In this document: positions 1 to 6,082 of the stretch, piece after piece
Position numbering within the stretch: the first letter of the stretch is position 1
Layout: each line of letters begins with the position of its first letter
NCBI GenBank assembly: GCA_023391895.1
Contig: JAEWAC010000137.1
Span: forward strand, 1-6,983
Source of the DNA: Bacteroidota bacterium
GTDB lineage: Bacteria; Bacteroidota; Bacteroidia; Chitinophagales; Chitinophagaceae
Direction of reading: 5' to 3'
DNA length: 6,983 nucleotides
Program-made: the position numbers and the translations under genes
Notes under the pieces: generated by a model
The model's database searches: none
The model's input: the letters and a program-made list of their open reading frames with translations, nothing else
Told to the model about the DNA's origin: nothing

Positions 1-42
1 GTGTAGCGATGATTGAAACAACAGAATTTTTTCTTCAACCAT
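1..42 (-). CDS. Possible 5' end of a leftward gene (very tentative)
   Basis: An ATG at 42-40 on the minus strand opens a frame of 14 codons (MVEEKILLFQSSLH) that runs off the left edge without a stop. The reason to list it is context: about 110 bp upstream is a promoter-like pair of elements followed by an operator-like palindrome, both oriented to drive leftward transcription. The visible residues show no signal peptide or recognisable motif. Fourteen codons is far too short to prove coding, and the real start could lie beyond the window or the neighbouring gene could be on the other strand. Confidence 0.15.
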   Translation of the reverse strand, partial: MVEEKILLFQSSLH

Positions 43-74
43 CGTCAATTTGAATGTTTTTGCCTGAATGAGTA

Positions 75-96
75 GCTTTTACCTTTAAGTAAAAGC
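75..96. repeat. Perfect 8-bp inverted repeat (hairpin)
   Basis: GCTTTTAC at 75-82 and GTAAAAGC at 89-96 are exact reverse complements separated by the 6-nt loop CTTTAA. No T-run follows on either strand, so it is not a normal intrinsic terminator. If a leftward transcript starts near 150, the hairpin would lie in its 5' leader. It could also be a protein-binding palindrome. Confidence 0.5.
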
Positions 97-140
97 AATC
101 CATTGCTGATTGAAAATAACGAAGCGAGAGATTGAAAAAC

Positions 141-158
141 TGTGCAAACGGATGCGCA
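141..158. promoter_or_regulatory. LacI-type operator-like palindrome, left flank
   Basis: The 18-bp site TGTGCAAACGGATGCGCA is an imperfect palindrome centred on CG (149/150), with six of nine pairs matching. It contains GCAAACG, the left half of the better palindrome at 2522-2533 upstream of the transporter. LacI-family repressors typically bind palindromes with a central CG. It sits just downstream of a leftward promoter-like -7 element at 157-164, a usual place for repression. That it is bound by the LacI protein encoded here is inference. Confidence 0.4.
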
Positions 159-185
159 ACTTTAATGATAATATAATGGAGCAAA
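157..185 (-). promoter_or_regulatory. Possible leftward Bacteroidota-type promoter
   Basis: Read on the minus strand, TTTG (185-182) is followed after 17 nt by TAAAGTTG (164-157), which matches five of the six fixed positions of the Bacteroidota -7 consensus TAnnTTTG. The spacer is slightly shorter than the usual 19 to 20 nt. Transcription would start near 150, inside the operator-like palindrome at 141-158. No proven gene is downstream within the window. Confidence 0.25.
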
Positions 186-220
186 CGCTGACAAATCCCG
201 GTTTTAAAGTGCTGCACGTT

Positions 221-236
221 GCGCAATCGGTTGTGC
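221..236. promoter_or_regulatory. Second operator-like palindrome, left flank
   Basis: The 16-bp site GCGCAATCGGTTGTGC is centred on CG at 228/229 and has six of eight pairs matching. Its core resembles the site at 2522-2533 (GCAA, CG, GTTG). Its reverse complement agrees with the 141-158 site at 13 of 18 positions. The two centres are 79 bp apart, close to seven and a half helical turns. Function is inferred only from pattern and position. Confidence 0.35.
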
Positions 237-289
237 AAAATGAAAAGATGAGCTGATACCAAATTGTTTTCAACCCTGTTAATTCTATC

Positions 290-317
290 GTCAATGGTGA
301 ATGGTCAATAGTGAATA
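290..317. repeat. Four-unit heptamer repeat GT(C/G)AAT(G/A)
   Basis: The units GTCAATG, GTGAATG, GTCAATA and GTGAATA follow one another without gaps. Seen another way, it is a 14-bp unit repeated twice with 12 of 14 identities. It lies in non-coding DNA. Short intergenic repeats of this type are, from memory, common in Bacteroidota genomes, possibly arising by replication slippage. No function can be read from it. Confidence 0.65.
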
Positions 318-375
318 CTAAATCATAGCTGTCTAAAGCTTTGGGCAGCTTTGATAATTCATATTAATACAAGCC

Positions 376-415
376 AATACCAGCACTTTTTTTAAGTGTT
401 GGTATTTTATATTTT
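376..415 (+). terminator. Terminator-like stem-loop
   Basis: AATACCAGCACTT (376-388) pairs with AAGTGTTGGTATT (394-406) in a 13-bp stem containing one G-U wobble and a five-T loop. On the plus strand it is followed by TTATATTTT, fitting an intrinsic terminator for rightward transcription. No rightward gene is seen upstream in the window except the possible tail of one ending at 53. On the minus strand, where LacI transcripts arrive, the stem is not followed by a T-run, though the hairpin could still define the 3' end of the LacI message. Confidence 0.55.
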
Positions 416-515
416 GAAAAAGTGATTCAGAAATCGCGTGCCTTCCCGATCCATGATACTACTGGGTCCGTATGGGTTTTTAAAGAAGTGACCAGCGGGA
501 GAAATCAGGAGACAA

Positions 516-1547
516 CTACCTTCCGGTGGGGTGCATTACCAGGGTGGCTGTCATTTCCTCCTGGTAAAAGTTTTTTTGTCGGTTCTGCTCGCCGGATTTT
601 TCGTTCAGCACCCGGATCATGATCTCCATGGCTTTTTCACCCTGTCCATAGGGATATTGTTCAATGGAAGCTAATGGAGGAAAAGCGGTATAACTGGTAA
701 TGGGCAAATTGGCATAGCTGACAAAAACGATGTCCTTGTTTACCTCGATATTGTGGTGCCGGGCATACTGCACGGCATCCATATGCACGTAATCGTTAAA
801 ACTGATAATGGCGTTAGGCGGGTTTTTCAGTTCCAGCAGCTTTTTGATAGCCTTATGAGTGCCTTCTTTGGAAAGGTCTGTTTCCTCCACCAGCTGCATA
901 TCCACTTTTTGCTTTTTTTTGGAAATGCCATCAATATAACCATTGAGGCGCTCTTTGGTGGCCTGCAGTTTATCCGGGCCATTGATGAGGGCAATGCGCC
1001 TGTAGCCACGACTGAACAACCAGCTTACCATTTCTATAGTTCCCTTGTATAAATTGCAAAAAACCTTATGGGCATTTTCCAGTGAAGGAACCCGGTCAAA
1101 GTATACCACGGGTATATCATATTTGTCCAGGGCCAGCAAATGCTCATAGCTGTGGGTGCTTTTGGAAAGGGAAATGATCAGGCCGTCGATCCGCTGGCGT
1201 TTCATAGCTTCCACCACTTTTTTTTCCGTTTCCGGGTTGTCATAGCTTTGACCAAATAAAATGGTATAGTCGTGCTCCATGGCGGCTACCTCTATCCCGC
1301 TGATAGCTTCTGAAAAAAAATCCTCGCGGATGGAGGGAAGGATCACGCCAATCACATAGGTTTTTCGCTGTTTAAAAAAGATGGCTTGCGCATTCGGTTC
1401 ATAATTCAACTCTTTGGCCAGTTCCTGCACCCGGGTTTTCGTGCGCAACCCAATACGGGGATGATTGCTCAGGGCCCTTGATACCGTAGAAACAGAAACA
1501 TTCAGTCTTTTGGCAATTTCACGAATGGTGGGTAGCTTGTTATCCAT
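516..1547 (-). CDS. LacI-family transcriptional regulator
   Basis: A 343-residue DNA-binding regulator of the LacI/GalR family, normal in length, predicted cytoplasmic. The N-terminal helix-turn-helix spans about residues 7-26 (PTIREIAKRLNVSVSTVSRA), followed by a hinge near 51-60. The rest (about 64-340) is a periplasmic-binding-protein-like sugar sensor domain, with the family motif FDRVP at 150-154 and an ND pair at 251-252. I chose the ATG at 1547 because the helix-turn-helix follows directly; the frame stays open upstream to 1688, but those 47 residues are not family-like. The residue aligned with LacI Leu56, which inserts in the operator minor groove, is Phe58. It lies 186 bp downstream of the CBM9-like gene on the same strand, so the two may be co-transcribed, or LacI may have its own weak promoter. 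The sugar effector cannot be read from sequence. Likely local targets are the CG-centred palindromes, above all 2522-2533. Confidence 0.92.
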   Translation of the reverse strand: MDNKLPTIREIAKRLNVSVSTVSRALSNHPRIGLRTKTRVQELAKELNYEPNAQAIFFKQRKTYVIGVILPSIREDFFSEAISGIEVAAMEHDYTILFGQSYDNPETEKKVVEAMKRQRIDGLIISLSKSTHSYEHLLALDKYDIPVVYFDRVPSLENAHKVFCNLYKGTIEMVSWLFSRGYRRIALINGPDKLQATKERLNGYIDGISKKKQKVDMQLVEETDLSKEGTHKAIKKLLELKNPPNAIISFNDYVHMDAVQYARHHNIEVNKDIVFVSYANLPITSYTAFPPLASIEQYPYGQGEKAMEIMIRVLNEKSGEQNRQKNFYQEEMTATLVMHPTGR

Positions 1548-1733
1548 TGCAGCAGCAGCATTACACCACAAATTAGTAAACTTTAACTTAACAGGCGGCA
1601 GCAGTTGTACCTGCTTTTTTAAAAAAGTGTTTGAAAAAGCTATGCACGGGATGAAAGGCGAACCCAACGGGACACCAGTATCTTCCAATATGAAGTTTTT
1701 TAAAAACCCATATTACAATTGGATAAAAAACAT

Positions 1734-2369
1734 TTATAGAAAGGTAATCGTTCCAAAAAACTGGGACAAGTGAAAATTGGGCTCAGGTGCCTCTATTGGA
1801 TTCCAGCAAATAAAATGAGGCTGGGGCAATTGGTCGCCGCATTTATAGAAGTTGGCCCGGCAGTTTTTCCCTGTTAACGAAGCAATGGTATGATGATAAA
1901 ACATTTCCATTGGAATGAGCAGGGTGATTTCCCATTCAATGCAGGCATCGCTGTTTCGGTTGATGACGGTCTGAGATTTGATTTTCTCAATGATTTTTGC
2001 GGGCAGTAGTTGCCGGCCTATTTTGTCTTTTCCAAAACCCATTAGGCAGGTGCCCAGGCTGTTGACTTCCAGATTATAATAGCCGGAATCATCAAAGGAG
2101 ATAAAAAACTCAACACAGCTATCTTCATAAACCGGCTCATTGGTAACTGTATAATGGGCCCTGATACTTTTTTCTTTTATATAGTATTTTAAAAAAATAC
2201 AATCTATATGGTGAGCAATGGAAAAAGAAACCTCCGGCTGGTAGGGAAAAGCGGGCCAGGGAACGGCCTGCAACCGGTGCCGGTGCTGATTATTCAAACA
2301 CTGGGCTACCTCTGCTACCGTACTTAGATAACTGACAGCTTGCTGATAGGGTACTTGTATATGCTGCAT
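1734..2369 (-). CDS. CBM9-like (carbohydrate-binding family 9-like) protein
   Basis: A protein of 211 residues resembling the carbohydrate-binding family 9-like proteins of Bacteroidota (CBM9_2-type), complete in length for these stand-alone forms. Recognisable segments are the central VYEDSCVEFFISFD followed by YYNLEVNSLGT, and the C-terminal ANFYKCGD, PHFICWNPI and PNFHLSQFFG blocks. The family has a beta-sandwich fold, which in extracellular enzymes binds sugar chain ends. Here there is no signal peptide, so the protein is predicted cytoplasmic and its role is unknown. I chose the ATG at 2369; an in-frame TTG four codons earlier (2381) is a less likely start. It is divergent from the sugar transporter and upstream of the LacI gene, suggesting a role in handling or sensing the imported sugar; that is inference. 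A good Bacteroidota -7 element lies about 120 bp upstream. Confidence 0.8.
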   Translation of the reverse strand: MQHIQVPYQQAVSYLSTVAEVAQCLNNQHRHRLQAVPWPAFPYQPEVSFSIAHHIDCIFLKYYIKEKSIRAHYTVTNEPVYEDSCVEFFISFDDSGYYNLEVNSLGTCLMGFGKDKIGRQLLPAKIIEKIKSQTVINRNSDACIEWEITLLIPMEMFYHHTIASLTGKNCRANFYKCGDQLPQPHFICWNPIEAPEPNFHLSQFFGTITFL

Positions 2370-2488
2370 GATGGAGATCAATCGGGTGCTTTTTATATAA
2401 TGGGATTTTGAAATTGATTTTTAGTGAAGTCTGATGCATTTGTTGGCAGCTTCTTTTTCTTTTCTGCCGTTTTGCCTGCTCCCGTATT

Positions 2489-2518
2489 CAAACTTAAGTT
2501 ATTAACCTGTTTTTCCAC
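2489..2518 (-). promoter_or_regulatory. Leftward promoter candidate for the CBM9-like/LacI genes
   Basis: On the minus strand, TAAGTTTG (2496-2489) is a perfect match to the Bacteroidota -7 consensus TAnnTTTG. Nineteen nucleotides upstream is GTG (2518-2516), matching two of three positions of the -33 TTG. Transcription would begin near 2482, giving a leader of about 110 nt before the CBM9-like start. The operator-like palindrome at 2522-2533 abuts the -33 element. Confidence 0.45.
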
Positions 2519-2521
2519 TGC

Positions 2522-2533
2522 GCAAACGGTTGC
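2522..2533. promoter_or_regulatory. LacI-family operator candidate upstream of the sugar transporter
   Basis: GCAAACGGTTGC is a 12-bp palindrome with five of six pairs matching and a central CG, closely fitting the general LacI-family operator form GCAAnCGnTTGC. It lies in the spacer between divergent genes, 66 bp before the transporter start and next to the leftward -33 element. Such a site could control both directions. A LacI gene is encoded two genes away, making it the natural candidate ligand. Binding itself is inferred. Confidence 0.55.
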
Positions 2534-2599
2534 TTGAATTAATCGTGCATTTATATGAACGATTGCTTATTTTCATTCCTCGTTTTGAAATCAAGTTAC

Positions 2600-3916
2600 A
2601 TGCAAACTACCAAACAAAGAAACACGTACGCGCTGGTTATTATCGGCATTTTATTTTTCGTATTCGGATTCGTTACCTGGCTTAATGGTACGCTGATCCC
2701 TTTTTTAAAGCTGGCCTGTGAACTGGAAAATGACATACAGGCTTTTTTTGTGACTTTTGCTTTTTACATGGCTTATTTTTTCCTGGCCATTCCTTCTTCT
2801 ATTATTTTAAAAAAGACCGGGTTTAAAAATGGTATGGCACTGGGCCTGGTAGTAATGGCAGTGGGTTCCATTATTTTTATCCCCGCCGCCAATTCCCGCA
2901 GCTTTGGCTTGTTCCTGACCGGTTTATTTGTTCAAGGTACCGGTTTGGCCCTGCTGCAAACTGCCAGTAACCCTTACATCAGCATTATCGGGCCTATTGA
3001 AAGTGCAGCCCAGCGCATTAGCATGATGGGTATTTGCAATAAAGTAGCCGGCATGCTGAGCCCCATTATCCTGGGTGCTTTGGTATTGAAAAACGCCGGC
3101 GCCATCGAACAACAAATTGCCACTGCTACCGATGTGGCGGTGAAAGAAAACCTGCTGAACGAGTTGGCCACGCGGGTGATCAATCCTTATATTGTAATGA
3201 CCGTTATCCTGGTGTTGCTGGCAGTGATGATCAGCCGTTCTTCTTTACCGGAAATTGAATCAGATGAAGAAGAAGTAACTGATATGGCGGCTCCGGAAAA
3301 AACCAGTGTCTTCCAGTTTCCGCACCTGGTGCTGGGTGTTTTGTGTTTGTTTTTATACGTGGGTGTGGAAGTGCTGGCTGGAGATGCGATTGGAGCTTAC
3401 GGTTTAGAACTGGGCATGCCGCTGGATCAAACTAAATACTTTACTTCCTTTACCTTATTTGCCATGCTGGCCGGTTATGTAGTCGGCATCTTTACCATTC
3501 CTAAATACATTTCGCAACAAAAAGCGCTGGCCATTTCAGCTATCCTGGGTGTGGTGTTTGCCATTGGAGCGTTTGTGAGCGAAGGCTATACGGCTATTAC
3601 CTTTATCGCATTGCTGGGTTTAGCCAATGCCTTGATGTGGCCGGCCATCTTTCCTTTAGCCATCAGCGGCCTGGGCAGGTTTACCAAAATTGGTTCGGCC
3701 CTGCTGATCATGGGTATTGCGGGTGGCGCATTGATTCCCCTGTTGTACACCGCTTTAAAAGACAAAGGCATTATGTCGAACCACGCTGCGTTCCTGTTGT
3801 GTTCCCTTCCGGCTTATTTGTACATTTTGTACTATGCCGTAAAAGGACATACAGCCGGTAAATCAAAACTGGTTGTACCGTCGGTTAAGGCTAAAACGGC
3901 TGTTCAAGAAGCTTAA
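2600..3916 (+). CDS. FHS-family sugar MFS transporter (glucose/galactose-porter type)
   Basis: An inner-membrane sugar permease of 438 residues in the fucose-galactose-glucose (FHS) branch of the major facilitator superfamily, expected to have 12 membrane segments. A charged loop near residues 214-236 (with the run DEEE) separates the two six-helix halves. Family signatures are WLNGTLIPFLKLACEL (27-42), GTGLALLQTASNPY (113-126) and ESAAQRISMMGICNKVAG (134-151). Aligned with E. coli FucP, the coupling acids Asp46 and Glu135 are replaced by Gly30 and Gln120; the glucose/galactose porter (GluP) branch has the same type of sequence here. So hexose uptake is likely, but fucose is not assured. The ATG at 2600 is preferred: the frame opens at 2555, but the extra 15 residues do not look like family sequence. 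It is divergent from the CBM9-like gene, preceded by a LacI-type operator and followed by a strong terminator. Confidence 0.9.
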   Translation: MQTTKQRNTYALVIIGILFFVFGFVTWLNGTLIPFLKLACELENDIQAFFVTFAFYMAYFFLAIPSSIILKKTGFKNGMALGLVVMAVGSIIFIPAANSRSFGLFLTGLFVQGTGLALLQTASNPYISIIGPIESAAQRISMMGICNKVAGMLSPIILGALVLKNAGAIEQQIATATDVAVKENLLNELATRVINPYIVMTVILVLLAVMISRSSLPEIESDEEEVTDMAAPEKTSVFQFPHLVLGVLCLFLYVGVEVLAGDAIGAYGLELGMPLDQTKYFTSFTLFAMLAGYVVGIFTIPKYISQQKALAISAILGVVFAIGAFVSEGYTAITFIALLGLANALMWPAIFPLAISGLGRFTKIGSALLIMGIAGGALIPLLYTALKDKGIMSNHAAFLLCSLPAYLYILYYAVKGHTAGKSKLVVPSVKAKTAVQEA

Positions 3917-3947
3917 GGCTCATTGAATCATACATAGGTAAATAAAT

Positions 3948-3996
3948 AAAATCCTGCAACTTCTTTAAACGGTCATGTGAAGTTGCAGGATTTTTT
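3948..3996. terminator. Bidirectional intrinsic terminator between convergent genes
   Basis: ATCCTGCAACTTC (3951-3963) pairs perfectly with GAAGTTGCAGGAT (3979-3991), a 13-bp stem with a 15-nt loop, extended by A-T pairs at the base. Rightward it is followed by a run of Ts (3991-3996). Leftward, the reverse complement is followed by TTTATTTATTT. It therefore ends transcripts of the transporter from one side and of the fucosidase group from the other. Confidence 0.88.
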
Positions 3997-4023
3997 ATGT
4001 AATGATCTTTTGATAAAGTACTC

Positions 4024-4541
4024 CTATCCTATTGAAGCAACGCTAAATTGGGTCAGTGAGTTCCAATATTTTCCCATTTGTCCACGCTGTTCCATACTTT
4101 GTCTGTCAATTTTGTCTGGAAGTTGATTACTTCTCTCAATTACTATTTCTCTGTCAAAACCTTTGAATAATTTTAATCTTTCGAAAACCCAGCCCCAATT
4201 ATAGTAGTAGTTGAGCATCCGGATTAGTTCATTGTCTGCTTTACCTGCTGCAATCACATCATATAGGTCTTGAAAGATCTTGTTTTCAGCATTCTTGTCT
4301 AAATCTGCAATTCCGGTCAAATAGTTTGGCTCTACTAATGCATACCATTGGATAAAAAGTCCACGTTTAAGGGCTTCAAGGTCAAACGTTGATAAATCTG
4401 CATAAGCCTGATGTATCTTTCTGTATTTAGAAAAACATCTTGCAGTTGCTTGTTAGTCAGGTCAGATTGAGGCTGACGATGTAGGTCAATGACTTTTCCT
4501 AATAACGTATGTTCCTTTTTTGCTAATTCTTGAAGTGTCAT
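4024..4541 (-). pseudogene. Small hypothetical gene broken by a -1 frameshift
   Basis: Two consecutive minus-strand frames together make one plausible protein of about 172 residues. The first part starts at ATG 4541 (MTLQELAKKEHTLLGKVIDL) and reads LQDVF before it goes out of frame. The second part continues in another frame as SKYRKIHQAYADLSTFDLEA, then KRGLFIQWYALVEPNYLTGI, and ends at the TAG at 4026-4024. One extra T in the run of five Ts (A5 on the plus strand, 4431-4435) would restore the reading frame. As read, the first frame stops after 68 residues and the second has no good start near the junction. No signal peptide or membrane segment is visible; the product looks like a soluble, helical, Trp/Tyr-rich protein. 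I do not recognise its function. It begins 20 bp after the fucosidase stop on the same strand and is visibly more AT-rich than its neighbours, hinting at separate ancestry. A sequencing error in the homopolymer would make it intact. Confidence 0.7.
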
Positions 4542-4561
4542 TTTGGTTTGTAGCTAACTGT

Positions 4562-6016
4562 TCATTCTGCCGGTGTAAAAGAAAAAGCCAGTGCCGGTAC
4601 TGCCTCTTTTGATTTCGACAAAGACTTTGGCAGCTGCACTTTCACTACCTCTCCCTCCTGCGTCCATTTTACCGTTTCGCCGGTTGGCACCCATTTCATT
4701 TTAGAGCCTTTTTGGGGCGTGTTACCTTTCCAGCTTACCGTTGTCGGCACCGGCTGGTCTTCGGGCAGGCAAACCAAAGCGTAACGGGTGCTGCCGTTTT
4801 TACTTTGGGTAAAATAGGTTTGATCATCTTTGTAGTTTTTGGTGATGCGGGTACCGTAAATGGCGGCGCCGTTTTTATCCATCCACTTGCCGATTTGGGC
4901 CAGCCGCTGCACCGCGTCTTCCGGCAGGGTGCCATCCGCTTTGGGACCTACACCCAATAAAAGACTACCGCCTTTGGCCACTACTTCTATCAAGGTATGA
5001 ATAACTTTAGTAGGTGATTTAAACTGGTCGTTTGATACATAACCCCAGGCATTCCCCAGCGTCATGCAGCTTTCCCAAGGGTATTCCAACTGGTGCTCCG
5101 GCACTCTTTGCTCCGGGGTCTGGTAGTTTTCAAATGGTCCATGCACGGTACGGTCTACCATCAGCAAACCGGGCTGTGCCTGGCGGGCCATGGCGGCAAT
5201 ACGCGGCATATCTATATCCTGGCTCCATTCCGGTATGGGAGCGCCCCAACTGAGTACTTCATCATTGACGGTTTCCCGCGGACGCACCCAGCCTCCATCC
5301 AGCCACAGGATATCCATAGAACCATAGTTGTGCATGAGCTCACTGATCTGGTTGTAGGTGTACTCCTTGAACTGATTCCAGCGCCACGGAAACTTGCGGA
5401 TGTCATAGTTGTTGTTGCGATTAGCCGTGGCATATTTGGGCCACCAGTAATTTTCCGAATGCCAGTCCGGTTTTGAAAAATAAGCCCCGATCATAAAACC
5501 GTTTTTGCGGAAGGCATCAAATACATGCTTCGCCACATCGGCTTTGGGATGAGCGGCAAAAGGTCCGTTGGAGATTTTAAAGTCCGTTTGCTTAGTATCA
5601 AACATGCAAAAACCGTCATGATGCTTGGTGGTAAAAACCAGGTACCGCATACCGGCATCTTTACCGGCTTTGGCCCAGGCTTCAGGGTTGAAGTTGACCG
5701 GGTTAAAATCTTTTTTTAAACCCCAGTACCACTTTTTAAAATCCTCGTAGGCAATGGTGCTGTCCCGCTCAATCCAGTCTTCCGAACACAAAGCCCAGGA
5801 CTCGATCATACCCGGAACGGCATACAAGCCCCAGTGGATGATCATGCCAAACTTCTGGTCCTGCCACTGATCCAGCTTTTGTTTTACTAAAGGATCGGTT
5901 GGCCACTCATAAACCGTGGACTGCTGGTGTACATTTTGTTGGGCAGCAGCCTGGCTATGGAAAAACAACAAAGCCCCTGCTAAAGAAAGCTGATAGAAAC
6001 ACTTGCGTATGAACAT
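4562..6016 (-). CDS. Secreted GH29 alpha-L-fucosidase
   Basis: A 484-residue glycoside hydrolase of family 29, which releases terminal alpha-linked L-fucose from glycans with retention of configuration. Residues 1-25 form a signal peptide ending in AAA before Gln26, with no lipobox, so periplasmic or secreted location is expected. The catalytic barrel covers about 45-385: FGMIIHWGLYAVPG (57-70), TKHHDGF (130-136), the nucleophile motif LWLDGGW with Asp240, YQTPEQ (298-303), WESCMTLGNAWGY (314-326), and GGSLLLGVGPKADG (349-362). The acid/base Glu is variable in this family and I do not assign it. A small beta-sandwich domain follows from about 390. The ATG at 6016 is chosen because it gives a proper signal peptide; the frame extends to 6085 but that segment covers a terminator-like hairpin. 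It is 166 bp downstream of the secreted hydrolase and 20 bp upstream of the small broken gene. Linkage specificity cannot be told. Confidence 0.95.
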   Translation of the reverse strand: MFIRKCFYQLSLAGALLFFHSQAAAQQNVHQQSTVYEWPTDPLVKQKLDQWQDQKFGMIIHWGLYAVPGMIESWALCSEDWIERDSTIAYEDFKKWYWGLKKDFNPVNFNPEAWAKAGKDAGMRYLVFTTKHHDGFCMFDTKQTDFKISNGPFAAHPKADVAKHVFDAFRKNGFMIGAYFSKPDWHSENYWWPKYATANRNNNYDIRKFPWRWNQFKEYTYNQISELMHNYGSMDILWLDGGWVRPRETVNDEVLSWGAPIPEWSQDIDMPRIAAMARQAQPGLLMVDRTVHGPFENYQTPEQRVPEHQLEYPWESCMTLGNAWGYVSNDQFKSPTKVIHTLIEVVAKGGSLLLGVGPKADGTLPEDAVQRLAQIGKWMDKNGAAIYGTRITKNYKDDQTYFTQSKNGSTRYALVCLPEDQPVPTTVSWKGNTPQKGSKMKWVPTGETVKWTQEGEVVKVQLPKSLSKSKEAVPALAFSFTPAE

Positions 6017-6050
6017 TTGAAAACTTTTGGTCAATGATATAATGAAATCT

Positions 6051-6082
6051 AAAACAAAAGTGCAGGATGCTGTTGATCCTGC
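6051..6082 (-). terminator. Terminator-like hairpin between hydrolase and fucosidase
   Basis: Read leftward, GCAGGAT (6082-6076) pairs perfectly with ATCCTGC (6068-6062) across a 7-nt loop CAACAGC, and is followed by ACTTTTGTTTT. This resembles an intrinsic terminator, though the stem is only 7 bp and the T-tract is interrupted. It would reduce or stop read-through from the upstream hydrolase gene into the fucosidase. If so, the fucosidase needs its own promoter in the remaining 40 or so bp; only a weak candidate (TATCATTG near 6030) is visible there. Confidence 0.5.

Larger units (their letters stand above)
1..515. other. Gene-poor left flank with regulatory-looking DNA
   Basis: This 515-bp stretch lies beyond the 3' end of the LacI gene and I see no confident coding region in it. 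Short open frames on the minus strand (35-262 and 85-294) resemble no protein I know and overlap each other. What it does hold: two LacI-operator-like palindromes (141-158 and 221-236), a possible leftward promoter (157-185), a perfect 8-bp hairpin (75-96), a four-unit heptamer repeat (290-317) and a terminator-like stem-loop (376-415). A minus-strand frame from an ATG at 40-42 (beginning MVEEKILLF) stays open to the window edge over 14 codons. A plus-strand frame is open from the edge to a stop at 51-53. Either could be the end of a neighbouring gene, and the window cannot decide. Confidence 0.6.

Noticed and set aside
35..294. Overlapping minus-strand open frames of 75 and 69 codons
   Set aside because: They overlap in different frames, resemble no known protein, lack a promoter at their 5' end, and coincide with operator-like and promoter-like elements, so chance frames in non-coding DNA are more likely.
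1548..1688. Longer LacI start at 1688 adding 47 residues
   Set aside because: LacI proteins begin just before the helix-turn-helix; the extension is not family-like and the ATG at 1547 gives the normal length.
2555..2599. Longer transporter start at 2555 adding 15 residues
   Set aside because: The ATG at 2600 places the first membrane segment at the usual distance, and the 2555 start would crowd the promoter and operator region.
4542..4561. Integron-like recombination site before the small AT-rich gene
   Set aside because: GTTAGCT does not fit the GTTRRRY core site and no matching partner site was found at the other end of the gene.
4712..5719. Several open frames on the opposite strand or in other frames within the fucosidase gene
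   Set aside because: They are shadows of a strongly supported GH29 gene and show no motifs of their own.
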